NCBI RefSeq assembly: GCF_029953285.1
Contig: NZ_JASAOI010000026.1
Span: 1-64,000, forward strand
Source: Yinghuangia seranimata
GTDB taxonomy: Bacteria; Actinomycetota; Actinomycetes; Streptomycetales; Streptomycetaceae
Length of the DNA: 64,000 nucleotides
Direction: 5' to 3'
In this document: positions 55,430 through 63,293 of the stretch, piece by piece
Numbering within the stretch: the first letter of the stretch is position 1
How the letters are laid out: every line of letters begins with the position of its first letter
Notes under the pieces: generated by a model
Told to the model about the DNA's origin: nothing
The model's input: the letters and a program-made list of their open reading frames with translations, nothing else
The model's database searches: none
Position numbers and translations under genes: made by a program

Positions 55430-56014
55430 ATGGCCACCGCCGAGCAGATCCACGACAACTACGCCCGCCGCGTCGACGCCATCCGCGGACGCCGCGAACT
55501 TTCCGACCACGCCCGCCGCGTCGCCCTCGCCCGCGCCCACCGCGACACACAGAACGCCCTCACCGAACTCCACGACCAGGCCCTCGCCGACGTCGCCCAC
55601 GAACGCACCCGCCTCGAACGGAAGATCTTCGGCAACACCGGCACCACTGACCCCGCCGCCGCCATCAGCCGCCGCGACGCCGCCGACCGCGCCGCCGGCC
55701 TCACCGACCCCCGTGCCGCCGCCCAACTCCTCGCCCGCGCCGAACGCTCCAGAGACGAACACCTCGCCCAAGCCGTCGCCGCCCACGCCGCCGAAAACGG
55801 ATGGGGCGACATCCTCACCAGCTACACCGCCACCCGGCCCGCCGCCGCGCAGGCCCTCGACGAGCTGTCCAGCCTGCCCAACCCCGACGACCTACAGCTC
55901 AACTTCATGCGCCTGGTCGCCCACCAGGCCCCCACCCCGCCCGAACTCGGCACCCTCAGCGCCTGGCAGATCGCCCAGCTCGCCGACACCGACGAGTACG
56001 GAGACCTCGCATGA
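55430..56014 (+). CDS. Hypothetical AICE/phage-type protein, helical
   Basis: A 194-residue mostly alpha-helical protein (AEQIHDNYARRVDAIRGRRELSDHARRVALARAHRDTQNALTELHDQALADVAHERTRLERKIFG), like the coiled-coil proteins common in actinobacterial prophage-like elements. RBS GTAAGGACC before ATG. Overlaps the next gene by ATGA. Function unknown. Confidence 0.75.
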   Translation: MATAEQIHDNYARRVDAIRGRRELSDHARRVALARAHRDTQNALTELHDQALADVAHERTRLERKIFGNTGTTDPAAAISRRDAADRAAGLTDPRAAAQLLARAERSRDEHLAQAVAAHAAENGWGDILTSYTATRPAAAQALDELSSLPNPDDLQLNFMRLVAHQAPTPPELGTLSAWQIAQLADTDEYGDLA

Positions 56015-56757
56015 CCTACGCAGCCCAAGCCCTCGCCGCCGCCCGCGCATACGGCCTCCCCATCCCGGACCAGGTCGACCAGGCCGACGCGCTGCACGCC
56101 GCGGTACACGCCGCCGCGAACGCCCACGACCCCGACCCGCCGCAACTCCCCACCAGCGCCGACGACCTCCCCGGCATCCTCGCCACCTACGGCCAAGACG
56201 TCGCCGCCGTCCATGCCGCCCGCGCCGCCGCGGCAGCCATGTGCGCCCCCGCCGCCCAACAACTTCACCAAGCCGTCGCCGCCATCGCCGCAGGGTGGAT
56301 CAAGGTGCTCGCCACCGACTTCGACACCTCCGCAAAGCAGTTCACCGCCAAGGCACGCAACATCCCCTACAACGCCCGCGAAGACTCTCTCGGCCAGCTC
56401 AACCCCAAGCAGTTCGGCGACTGGCAACAGGCACGCAAACACGCACACACACTCGACACCATCACCGAACTCCGCGAGACCATCGCACGCGCAGCAGGCG
56501 AACCCACGCACCACGACAAGGCCCTGTTCGCCGTAACCCAACTACCACCCGCACCCGACAACCCCGACAACTGGCCCGACATCGCAGCCCACATCACCGC
56601 GTGGCGCGACCGACGAGCCGACCCCGTACGACGATGGGTCACCCTCACCACCGCCGGCCTCCCCCTCACCCTCGCCCCCCTCGGCGCACCCACCGAACGC
56701 GCAGCCGAACGCGAGCGATGGAGAGAGAACTACATCAACCGCAAGCAACGACGTTGA
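56011..56757 (+). CDS. Hypothetical AICE protein
   Basis: A 248-residue protein, helical N-terminal half (AAQALAAARAYGLPIPDQVDQADALHAAVHAAANAHD), with a basic C-terminus (ENYINRKQRR). No recognised domain. Coupled to the preceding gene by ATGA. The end of the gene and the sequence just after it are A/C-rich and less GC-rich than elsewhere. Last gene before the terminator at 56922-56948. Confidence 0.75.
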   Translation: MTYAAQALAAARAYGLPIPDQVDQADALHAAVHAAANAHDPDPPQLPTSADDLPGILATYGQDVAAVHAARAAAAAMCAPAAQQLHQAVAAIAAGWIKVLATDFDTSAKQFTAKARNIPYNAREDSLGQLNPKQFGDWQQARKHAHTLDTITELRETIARAAGEPTHHDKALFAVTQLPPAPDNPDNWPDIAAHITAWRDRRADPVRRWVTLTTAGLPLTLAPLGAPTERAAERERWRENYINRKQRR

Positions 56758-56921
56758 TCAACCGCAAGACAAGAACAACGACAAGACGAACGAGAACAGC
56801 AACGCGGACACGACGCGGCAGCAGCACAGCCCCACAACACCGGCCCGAACCACCGGCCCCCGTCACCGCAACCGCGGTACGGGGGCGACCCGCACTCAGA
56901 CCGGGACGGACATGGGCATAC

Positions 56922-56948
56922 CCCCCTGGGGCCCAACCCCCCAGGGGG
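56922..56948 (+). terminator. Terminator at the end of the long AICE operon
   Basis: A 10-bp stem CCCCCTGGGG/CCCCAGGGGG with a 7-nt loop, flanked by ATAC and CATAT. It ends the 54782-56757 transcript. Confidence 0.7.
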
Positions 56949-57049
56949 CATATCGGGCCTATCGGCTCGTGTAGCAGCTCCGATCCTGTACGGGTTGCCG
57001 GGCCTCTGACCTGCGGGTTTGCGGGCCGCCTCACGGGCTTGATCGCTCC

Positions 57050-57067
57050 GCCGAATCGACATTCGGC
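57050..57067. promoter_or_regulatory. Inverted-repeat operator upstream of prim-pol
   Basis: GCCGAAT-CGAC-ATTCGGC, 7-bp arms with a 4-nt spacer, about 17 bp upstream of the putative -35. The same half-site recurs in the palindrome at 58348-58359. Confidence 0.5.
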
Positions 57068-57083
57068 GAATGTGCTGGTCAGC

Positions 57084-57113
57084 CTGCCAAAGGTGTAACG
57101 CTCGCCGTAGACT
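57084..57113 (+). promoter_or_regulatory. Sigma-HrdB-like promoter giving a leaderless prim-pol mRNA
   Basis: CTGCCA (57084-57089), an 18-bp spacer and a consensus-type -10 TAGACT (57108-57113). The GTG start codon begins 7 bp after the -10, so transcription should start at or near the GTG. No ribosome site is present. Confidence 0.6.
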
Positions 57114-57119
57114 GGCTGC

Positions 57120-57746
57120 GTGGCGAAGGGCAGCGTGTGCGCGCACTGCGGGGCGGAGATGCCGCTGCGGTCCCTGGCGTTGACCTGCTCGAACGCGTGT
57201 CGGCAGGCGGCGTACCGGGCGCGCCGGAAGGCGGAGCGGGCTGCGGCGGTGCCGGCCGAACTGCGGGCGCGGGCGCGCTGGGTGCGGCACGCGGCGAAGC
57301 GGCCGATGCGCACGGACGGGAAGTGGGCGTCGACGACGGACCCGTCGACGTGGTCGGACTACGCGACGGCGCGGGACTGTGCGCGGGGCGAGGGGATCGG
57401 CTACGTGCTGGCGCCGGGCGACGGCGTGGTCGTGGTCGACCTGGATCACGCGGTGCGCGCGGACGGCGGCCTGGAGCCGTGGGCTCGCCTGATCGTGGAC
57501 GCCCTGCCGACGACGTTCATGGAGCGGGGCCGGTCTGGTACCGGCCTGCACCTGTGGTTCCGTGGCGAGCTGGTGCACGGACGGAAGATCCGTCGCGGTG
57601 AGGTCGCCCTCGAGGTGTACGGCCGCGACCGGTACATCATCCTCGGCGACCGGGTTCCGGGTTCGCCTTCTGAGCTTGCCGAACTGCCGGATGTGGCAGC
57701 GGTGATCAGTGGCCTTGTGGCTACGCGCCCGGGCTCCACGCCTTAA
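57120..57746 (+). CDS. Compact primase-polymerase (RepPP-type) with N-terminal zinc finger
   Basis: A 208-residue protein. The N-terminal zinc finger has Cys7, Cys10, Cys23, Cys27 (CAHC...CSNAC) followed by a basic helix. The prim-pol domain has catalytic DxD in VVVVDLDHAV, the nucleotide-binding GRSGTGLHLWF, and EVYGRDRYIILGDR. Bifunctional DNA primase/polymerases define the RepPP class of AICE. It is short compared with multi-domain prim-pols, so the helicase function may come from the separate DUF927 protein. The 3' end overlaps the convergent cargo gene by 26 bp. Confidence 0.88.
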   Translation: MAKGSVCAHCGAEMPLRSLALTCSNACRQAAYRARRKAERAAAVPAELRARARWVRHAAKRPMRTDGKWASTTDPSTWSDYATARDCARGEGIGYVLAPGDGVVVVDLDHAVRADGGLEPWARLIVDALPTTFMERGRSGTGLHLWFRGELVHGRKIRRGEVALEVYGRDRYIILGDRVPGSPSELAELPDVAAVISGLVATRPGSTP

Positions 57747-58308
57747 TCGTCGTGTTGATCTTCTTCAGCTCATCGGCAACATCATGGATGTCCCGCGTGT
57801 CCAGGGTGGTGACGTCGCCGAAGACGGCGAGGTCGAGGAGGTAGACCTCCGGCGTGACCACGCCAAATGGCCCGGTGCACGCAACGGTTGCTGTGTACTC
57901 CATGGGTTCCGTGGAGTTGACGCGGTTGGGTCCGGTGTCCAGGAAGGCCGTCAATCGCTGACCTGGCGGGAGCGTGGGGATCCCCTTCTTGAACATCGTC
58001 ACCTCAGCGATGACGTAGCCCTCCGATGGCTTGGCGCTCGTCAGGGGCGGGTCAAACACGATCCTGACGTCACGCGCCACAGACTGGCCGACGTTCTGGA
58101 CAACCACGTTGAACGTCTTGCGGATAACCTCGAACGAGACGACGACATGCGGCTCGAGGCTCTCGCGGCGCGCCTGGATGGCCTGTTGAACTTGCTTTTC
58201 AGCGGCTTCGGTTTGACGCCGAGCCAGCTTGAGGGTGATCGGCGCCGCAACAATGGCCACCAGCAACGCGACGCAAGCAACGATGAACGACCACCATTCG
58301 ACTGTCAT
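57721..58308 (-). CDS. Membrane-anchored protein of unknown function (cargo)
   Basis: A 195-residue protein: an N-terminal transmembrane helix (WWSFIVACVALLVAIVAAPITLKLA), a short basic coiled coil (RRQTEAAEKQVQQAIQARRESLEP), then a beta-rich domain (HVVVSFEVIRKTFNVVVQNVGQSVARDVRIVFDPPL...). GC content and third-position bias are lower than in neighbours, suggesting recent acquisition. It is opposite in orientation to prim-pol and stands alone, as cargo genes often do. No family recognised. Confidence 0.75.
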   Translation of the reverse strand: MTVEWWSFIVACVALLVAIVAAPITLKLARRQTEAAEKQVQQAIQARRESLEPHVVVSFEVIRKTFNVVVQNVGQSVARDVRIVFDPPLTSAKPSEGYVIAEVTMFKKGIPTLPPGQRLTAFLDTGPNRVNSTEPMEYTATVACTGPFGVVTPEVYLLDLAVFGDVTTLDTRDIHDVADELKKINTTIKAWSPGA

Positions 58309-58347
58309 GTTCGGACGGTAGCCATACACCGTGAGTGTCCTGCCTGG

Positions 58348-58359
58348 ATTCGGCCGAAT
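58348..58359. promoter_or_regulatory. Perfect palindrome upstream of the cargo gene
   Basis: ATTCGGCCGAAT, 40 bp upstream of the cargo ATG. It carries the same CCGAAT/ATTCGG half-sites as the prim-pol operator, in the opposite arrangement. Confidence 0.4.
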
Positions 58360-58371
58360 GACGGCATGCCG

Positions 58372-58412
58372 AAGGCCGGTACCCGGGCCTGCGCGCTCCG
58401 GGTACCGGCCTT
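58372..58412. terminator. Terminator after the small-gene pair
   Basis: A perfect 15-bp stem AAGGCCGGTACCCGG and complement with an 11-nt loop, lying downstream of the minus-strand gene ending at 58525. It isolates the cargo gene from its neighbours. Confidence 0.75.
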
Positions 58413-58524
58413 TCGCATGACCCATGGCCCGGGGCGGGGGCGTGTGGGTCGGCCCGCGTCTGTGCGGCGCGGGGTTGGTCGTCCGCGGCCTGTGGGGGCC
58501 GGTTGTGGCGCGCGGACGACCGTC

Positions 58525-58839
58525 TTAGGGGCAGGGCCGGCGGTGGGCTCCCTGATTCCCAGGTGCCGGCCCCGCGTCCGTGGTGGCCATGGCGCGCTCG
58601 CGCGCGGCGTTGCCACTGTTAAGGCGCTCCTCGTGGAACGCGGCGAGGTCGAGGCCGAGCAGGCGTACGGCGAGTTCGCGGGCGGGTTCGTCGAGGACGG
58701 CGAGGAGTTCCCGTACCCGGGCGACGACCTGGTCGCGGTCGAGGAATACGAACCGGTACTCGCCGTCAGGGCAGACGAGCGTGATCGCTGCGGAGTCAGG
58801 CTCACCACCGCGCGAGACCTCGAGAACGTCCAGGATCAC
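58525..58839 (-). CDS. Small AICE protein of unknown function
   Basis: A 104-residue protein (VILDVLEVSRGGEPDSAAITLVCPDGEYRFVFLDRDQVVARVRELLAVLDEPARELAVRLLGLDLAAFHEERL). The beta-strand plus helix pattern suggests a small alpha/beta fold. GTG at 58839 overlaps the previous stop (GTGA). Small gene pairs of this kind sit opposite XRE/TPR regulators in streptomycete genomes and elements (recollection). Confidence 0.75.
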   Translation of the reverse strand: MILDVLEVSRGGEPDSAAITLVCPDGEYRFVFLDRDQVVARVRELLAVLDEPARELAVRLLGLDLAAFHEERLNSGNAARERAMATTDAGPAPGNQGAHRRPCP

Positions 58840-59054
58840 GAAGCGCCCCCGTGGTTGTGGTTGGCAGTGTGGAGTTCGGGTCGGCACACGGGACACCGGC
58901 ACGCTGGGTAGGCCATGGTCGACGGCATCAGGAGTTCGCCGGCGACGACCGTCCGCGGGGCGGCGAGTTCGGTCCGAGCGCCAGTGCCCGGCTGCACGCG
59001 ATACACCCCGATCGTCATCTGATGGAGGCGTGGCACGCATCCGAGGTCGTCCAT
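58836..59054 (-). CDS. Small cysteine-containing AICE protein
   Basis: A 72-residue protein ending with a CRCPVCRPELH motif that could bind a metal. ATG 59054 with GGGAGA upstream; an internal ATG at 59018 is possible. Divergent from the XRE/TPR regulator with a dyad between them, and coupled to the following gene. Function unknown. Confidence 0.72.
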   Translation of the reverse strand: MDDLGCVPRLHQMTIGVYRVQPGTGARTELAAPRTVVAGELLMPSTMAYPACRCPVCRPELHTANHNHGGAS

Positions 59055-59154
59055 TGCCGTCGTCTCCCGGGTCGATGGGTGCGCTGCTGTCCAGCAGGGT
59101 GCCGGTGCTGGAGCGTGGGCGGGACGCTTGCAAAACGGGCGCAGATGCGCGCGA

Positions 59155-59188
59155 TTCACACGGGGTGTGAACACGCCGTCGTTACGCT
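59155..59188. promoter_or_regulatory. Dyad operator and -10 element between the divergent genes
   Basis: TTCACAC-GGG-GTGTGAA (59155-59171) is a perfect 7-bp dyad. TACGCT at 59183-59188 is a plausible -10 for the rightward regulator, placing the dyad across its -35. Suits autoregulation by the XRE protein. Confidence 0.5.
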
Positions 59189-59228
59189 CGACATGAGAGC
59201 AGCGAAGAGCCGACGAGGCGGGGGCAGC

Positions 59229-60566
59229 ATGAGCCCGAACAGTTTGCTGGGGGCGCTCCTTGACGAGGCCGGCGTCTCGCGGGCGGGACTCGCGAAGCGC
59301 GTCAACGACCTTGCCGCGGCGACCGGCCGAACGACCCGGTACGACCACACATCAGTCGGTCGTTGGATTCGCGGGCAGCGCCCACGGCCGTGGGTGATCG
59401 AGCTGGTCCGCACCGCCGTCGGGGAGCGTCTGCAACGCCCGGTGTCCGTCGAGGACATCGGCATGGCGGCACCCGGAAGCGTCGACCCCACCACGGTTCC
59501 GCTACCGACATTCGTGGAGAGGGTCCCCGCGCTGTGGCGTGCCGATCAGCGGCGCCCGGACGAACGCGACGACGCCCCGGCGACCGGGATGGACGCGATC
59601 GCTCCGGTGTGGCAGTGGGAGAACCCGCCCGACGACCGCGACGTCTCGCACCGCGGGAGCACCCGTGTCGACCGCGACGACCTCGAGGTGCTGCGCGCCG
59701 CGCGGACGCACTACGAAGCGATGTACCGACAGGCCGGCGGACTCGCCGCGCACCCGCGAGTCCTCGGCTTCCTGACCGACTACGCCGCACCCGCGATCCG
59801 CGGCAGCTACAGCGACACGACCGGCCGCGAACTCCTGCGCGCCGTCGGGGGCCTGGTCGCGGTCGCGGGTATCTGCGCGTACGACTCCGACCGGCAGGGC
59901 ACCGCACAGCGCTACTTCCACCAGGCGCTCCGGATGGCCAAGGCCAGCGGTGACCGCGGGTTCGGCGGGTACGTGATCGCGCTGCTCGTGAACCAGGCGC
60001 TGTACCTGCGCGAGTACCGGCAGGCCACAGCTTTCGCGCAGGCTGGCATCCGGACCGCAGGACCGCATCTGTCCGCAGCGCTTGCGGCTGACCTCTACGT
60101 CATGCAGGCAAAGGCGTACGCGAGGATGCGCGACCAGGCCGGCGCACACCAGGCGATGCGGCAGGCAGAGCAGGAAGCATCGTCGATCCGCCGCAGCGAG
60201 GAGCCGCCCGAGACCGCGTACGTACAGCCGGGTCTCGTCGAGGCACAGTGCGCTGAGACGCTGCTCAGCCTCAACGACCCCGCCGCCGCCCAGGCGTACG
60301 CCGAGGAAGCCGTACGCGTCGACGCTCACGCCCGTGGGCGCGTTCACCGGCTGGGGACGCTGACGAGCGTTGCGGTCGCCTGTGGCGACGTCGACCGTGC
60401 GGCGACGACGGCAAGCGCGATGCTCGACGCGTTGCAGGGCATGGAGTCCCGTCGACTCCACGACCACCTTCGTGGCGTACATCGCCGCCTCGCGCGGCAC
60501 GCCGACGCCCGACCGGTACGCGACGTTGTCGACAGGGTCGAGACTGTCCTTGCGATGCCTGTCTGA
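59229..60566 (+). CDS. XRE/TPR-type transcriptional regulator
   Basis: A 445-residue protein. The N-terminal HTH (SLLGALLDEAGVSRAGLAKRVNDLAAATGRTTRYDHTSVGRWIRGQRP) is followed by a long helical region with TPR-like repeats (LLRAVGGLVAVAGICAYDSDRQGTAQRYFHQALRMAKASGD...). This architecture is common in streptomycetes and is often linked to small genes encoded opposite to it. ATG 59229 was chosen after GGCGGGGGCAGC; ATG 59193 is an alternative. It precedes a NUDIX gene by 34 bp, a pairing seen in several AICEs (recollection). Confidence 0.85.
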   Translation: MSPNSLLGALLDEAGVSRAGLAKRVNDLAAATGRTTRYDHTSVGRWIRGQRPRPWVIELVRTAVGERLQRPVSVEDIGMAAPGSVDPTTVPLPTFVERVPALWRADQRRPDERDDAPATGMDAIAPVWQWENPPDDRDVSHRGSTRVDRDDLEVLRAARTHYEAMYRQAGGLAAHPRVLGFLTDYAAPAIRGSYSDTTGRELLRAVGGLVAVAGICAYDSDRQGTAQRYFHQALRMAKASGDRGFGGYVIALLVNQALYLREYRQATAFAQAGIRTAGPHLSAALAADLYVMQAKAYARMRDQAGAHQAMRQAEQEASSIRRSEEPPETAYVQPGLVEAQCAETLLSLNDPAAAQAYAEEAVRVDAHARGRVHRLGTLTSVAVACGDVDRAATTASAMLDALQGMESRRLHDHLRGVHRRLARHADARPVRDVVDRVETVLAMPV

Positions 60567-60600
60567 GGCAGGCCACCCCGGCGCAAGGAGTCGACACCCG

Positions 60601-61131
60601 ATGCAGTGGCGCAACCTCGGCGAACGCGACGTCTACAGCAACCAGTGGTTCACCATCAAACTCGCCGACGTCGAGCTGCCCGACGGTCGGCATCTTGACC
60701 ACTACCTGTTGCGACAGCGCCCGGTCGCGCTGGCAACGATCGTCGACGACCAGGACCGTGTTCTGCTGCTCTGGCGCCACCGGTTCATCACCGACACGTG
60801 GGGGTGGGAGCTGGCGGCCGGCGTGGTCGACCCCGGCGAAACGATCGAGGACGCGGCGCGGCGCGAGATGGTCGAGGAGACCGGCTGGCGCCCCGGGGAG
60901 CTTCATCACCTCGCGACTGTCGAGCCGTCCAACGGGTTCTCCGATGCGGCGCACCACATCTACTGGTCGGCCACCGGTGAGTACCTCGGCCCGCCTGTCG
61001 ACGACTTCGAGTCGGACCGTGTCGAGTGGGTGCCGCTCAAGGACGTCCCGGACATGGTCGCCCGCGGAGAGGTTCGGTCCGCGAATGCGGTCGCCGGCCT
61101 CCTGATGCTGCACCGCCTCCGGGGCCTATAA
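60601..61131 (+). CDS. NUDIX hydrolase
   Basis: A 176-residue protein with a perfect Nudix box, G74-x5-E80-x7-REMVEETGW (residues about 74-96), on an ADP-ribose/ADP-sugar pyrophosphatase-like framework (YSNQWFTIKLADVELPDGRHLDHYLLRQRPVALATIV). It probably hydrolyses a nucleoside diphosphate derivative. In the model element pSAM2 a NUDIX protein is encoded next to the regulator Pra and is linked to control of the transfer/replication state; here it pairs with the XRE/TPR gene. AAGGAG lies upstream of the ATG. Confidence 0.9.
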   Translation: MQWRNLGERDVYSNQWFTIKLADVELPDGRHLDHYLLRQRPVALATIVDDQDRVLLLWRHRFITDTWGWELAAGVVDPGETIEDAARREMVEETGWRPGELHHLATVEPSNGFSDAAHHIYWSATGEYLGPPVDDFESDRVEWVPLKDVPDMVARGEVRSANAVAGLLMLHRLRGL

Positions 61132-61139
61132 GGCCCGTA

Positions 61140-61176
61140 AGGGGCGCAAGATCGCTGGTCGCGGCCTTGCGCCCCT
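61140..61176. terminator. Terminator between convergent NUDIX and traB genes
   Basis: An 11-bp stem AGGGGCGCAAG/CTTGCGCCCCT with a 15-nt loop, 8 bp past the NUDIX stop. Can serve both directions. Confidence 0.7.
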
Positions 61177-61229
61177 CATGCGGGCCCCGCATGATCCTTA
61201 CGGGTTCCCCGTGATTTCTTCCGCCCCCC

Positions 61230-63293
61230 TTACCCCGGTTCCCCCAGCCTGTGGGCAGCGGTTTCGACGTCGTCCCGCCGGTATCCGCGGCGCGTTCCGG
61301 CCCCGGGGAAGTGCATGGGGTTCGGGGTCACGCCGAGCGGGCGGAGCAGGGTGGCGAGGTGGTCGACGTCGTCCGCCTGGTCGAGCTTGTCCGCCAGCTC
61401 TGCCGACGTGATGCGGTCGCGGCCGTCGCCGATGATGTCGAGGACGTTCCGCAGCAGCACCGCCCGCGGGTCGTCGTCGCCAGCACCGGGCAGCGTCCCG
61501 GCCTGCTTGCGCAGCTCGTACGCGCGGCGGGCGACGTCGTCGGCGTGCGCGTCCGGGGTGTAGAACCCGCGGACCCGGGTCGGGGTCGAGGACTCCGACA
61601 GGAACAGGCCGGCGCCCTGGTGTTCTTCGGCGAACTCCATGGCGTTGAACCCGCGGCCGGCCATGCCGCGCCCGAGGATGGTGTCGGACATCTCCGGTGT
61701 CGAGCAGCGTCCGGCCCACCGGTATTTGATCAGGTCGCGCAGGAACGACGGGATCACCTTGTCCTCCGGCTTCTGGGTGAGCAGCACCGGCACGATGCCC
61801 GCCGCGCGTCCCTCGGCGGCGATCTTCCGCAACAGCTCCTTGATGGTCTTGCCGTGGTCGGGGTCGAGGCACAGGCCGGCCAACTCGTCGATCCACAAGA
61901 ACAGCAGCGGCAGGCCCATCGCGGGGTCGAGCTTCTTGGCGCCCGCGGCGAGGATGACGTCGTACCGGCGCCCCATCTCCTCGACCGCGTCCTCGAGGAG
62001 CGCCACCACACTCGCCGCGTCGTCCGGAACCGACAGGCGCGTACAGATCGGGTGCCACGCCATCGTGTCGACGCCGCGTTTGACCGGGGTCAGCCACAAC
62101 TCGGCGTGCGGGTCGAGGCCCACCGCCATGAGCAACGCCAGCGCGCTCATGCTCTTGCCCGCCCCGGGTTGCCCGCCGTACAGGAACGAGCCCTCGAACG
62201 CCGAGACGGTCACCGGGCGGTCGCGGATGTCGCGGAACAGCTCGACCCGGCCCCACATGTCCGTCTGCCCCGCACCGGGGCGCGCGAGCGGGTTCGTGGG
62301 CGAGTCGCCGGTGAACGGGTGCTCGTTGTAGACGCGCAGCAGAACCCGCCCGCCGTGGCCGCGTACGTGCGCGAGGTCGACCTGTGCGGGGTCGGTGCCG
62401 AACGCGGACGCCAGCTCGGCGCCGCGCCTCACGGCCTTGTCCGCCGGGACCCCGCCCGGCAGCTCGACCATGGCCACCCATGCCGTGCCGTCGCTCGCCA
62501 CCGGGCCGACCACCCGCACGGCGCCGAGCTTCGCCGCGGCGAACGCTTCGCGGACGGCCTTGCTGCCCAGACGTCCGGTCACCAGTGCGGGCCCGGTGTC
62601 GGCGGGTACGCGCCTGCGCTTCTCGACCGCGGCGGCCGTGCCGAACACCGCGGCGCCGAGCAGGTACGGCGTGGCCGGCCACTGCGCGACGTCGCCGACG
62701 GTGCCGAGCAGGCCCCCGACGGGCCCAAGATGGTCGAGGAGCCACCCGACCGGCTTGTCAACGACCGGCAGCGCATCAACCGCCGTGAACCCGGCCGTCC
62801 CGCCGACCGACCACGTGAGCGTCTTCCGCCGCCGCGCCCGGATCTTCTCGACCATCTCCGGCTTCTCGGCGCGGTGGTCGGCGTACTCGTCGGCGCGCAC
62901 CCACCGCCACAGGAGACCGGCGCCCCGCGCGGTACCCGCCAGCCCAAGTACGAGCGTCTGCCCGGCCACCCTGGCGACCACCACGGGCGCCACCCGACGA
63001 CCACCCGTAACCCGGTGCACGAGCCGCTTGGCGGTCGTCGAGGTGGTGTCATTGACACCACCTGCGGTGGTCGTCTTGATGGTCGTGCGACCGGCCGCCG
63101 CGGCGACCAGCGGGACCGTGGAGCGTGTCACGACCGCGCCCTCGACGAGACCGGCCTGACGCAGCATCTCGTCGGTGTCGACGACCGGGATGGTTACATT
63201 TGTAACCGTTGCCTGGGGTGCGAGAGCACCGGACGGGCGGCCGTGCACGAACTCCGGCTCGTCCTCCGGCCGGTGCTGGATGACCTCGGTCAC
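61230..63293 (-). CDS. traB: FtsK/SpoIIIE-type conjugative DNA translocase (TraB)
   Basis: A 687-residue protein. N-terminal membrane-associated region with hydrophobic segments around residues 100-130, 160-175 and 205-222; motor domain with Walker A YGGQPGAGKSMSA (about 371-383) and Walker B LLFLWIDE (463-470); TQKPEDKVIPSFLRDLIKYRWAGR as RecA-fold motifs; C-terminal winged helix (ITSAELADKLDQADDVDHLATLLRPLGVTPNP). Such TraB motors form membrane pores and pump double-stranded plasmid/AICE DNA into the recipient. GTG at 63293 overlaps the previous stop as GTGA. Confidence 0.93.
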   Translation of the reverse strand: MTEVIQHRPEDEPEFVHGRPSGALAPQATVTNVTIPVVDTDEMLRQAGLVEGAVVTRSTVPLVAAAAGRTTIKTTTAGGVNDTTSTTAKRLVHRVTGGRRVAPVVVARVAGQTLVLGLAGTARGAGLLWRWVRADEYADHRAEKPEMVEKIRARRRKTLTWSVGGTAGFTAVDALPVVDKPVGWLLDHLGPVGGLLGTVGDVAQWPATPYLLGAAVFGTAAAVEKRRRVPADTGPALVTGRLGSKAVREAFAAAKLGAVRVVGPVASDGTAWVAMVELPGGVPADKAVRRGAELASAFGTDPAQVDLAHVRGHGGRVLLRVYNEHPFTGDSPTNPLARPGAGQTDMWGRVELFRDIRDRPVTVSAFEGSFLYGGQPGAGKSMSALALLMAVGLDPHAELWLTPVKRGVDTMAWHPICTRLSVPDDAASVVALLEDAVEEMGRRYDVILAAGAKKLDPAMGLPLLFLWIDELAGLCLDPDHGKTIKELLRKIAAEGRAAGIVPVLLTQKPEDKVIPSFLRDLIKYRWAGRCSTPEMSDTILGRGMAGRGFNAMEFAEEHQGAGLFLSESSTPTRVRGFYTPDAHADDVARRAYELRKQAGTLPGAGDDDPRAVLLRNVLDIIGDGRDRITSAELADKLDQADDVDHLATLLRPLGVTPNPMHFPGAGTRRGYRRDDVETAAHRLGEPG

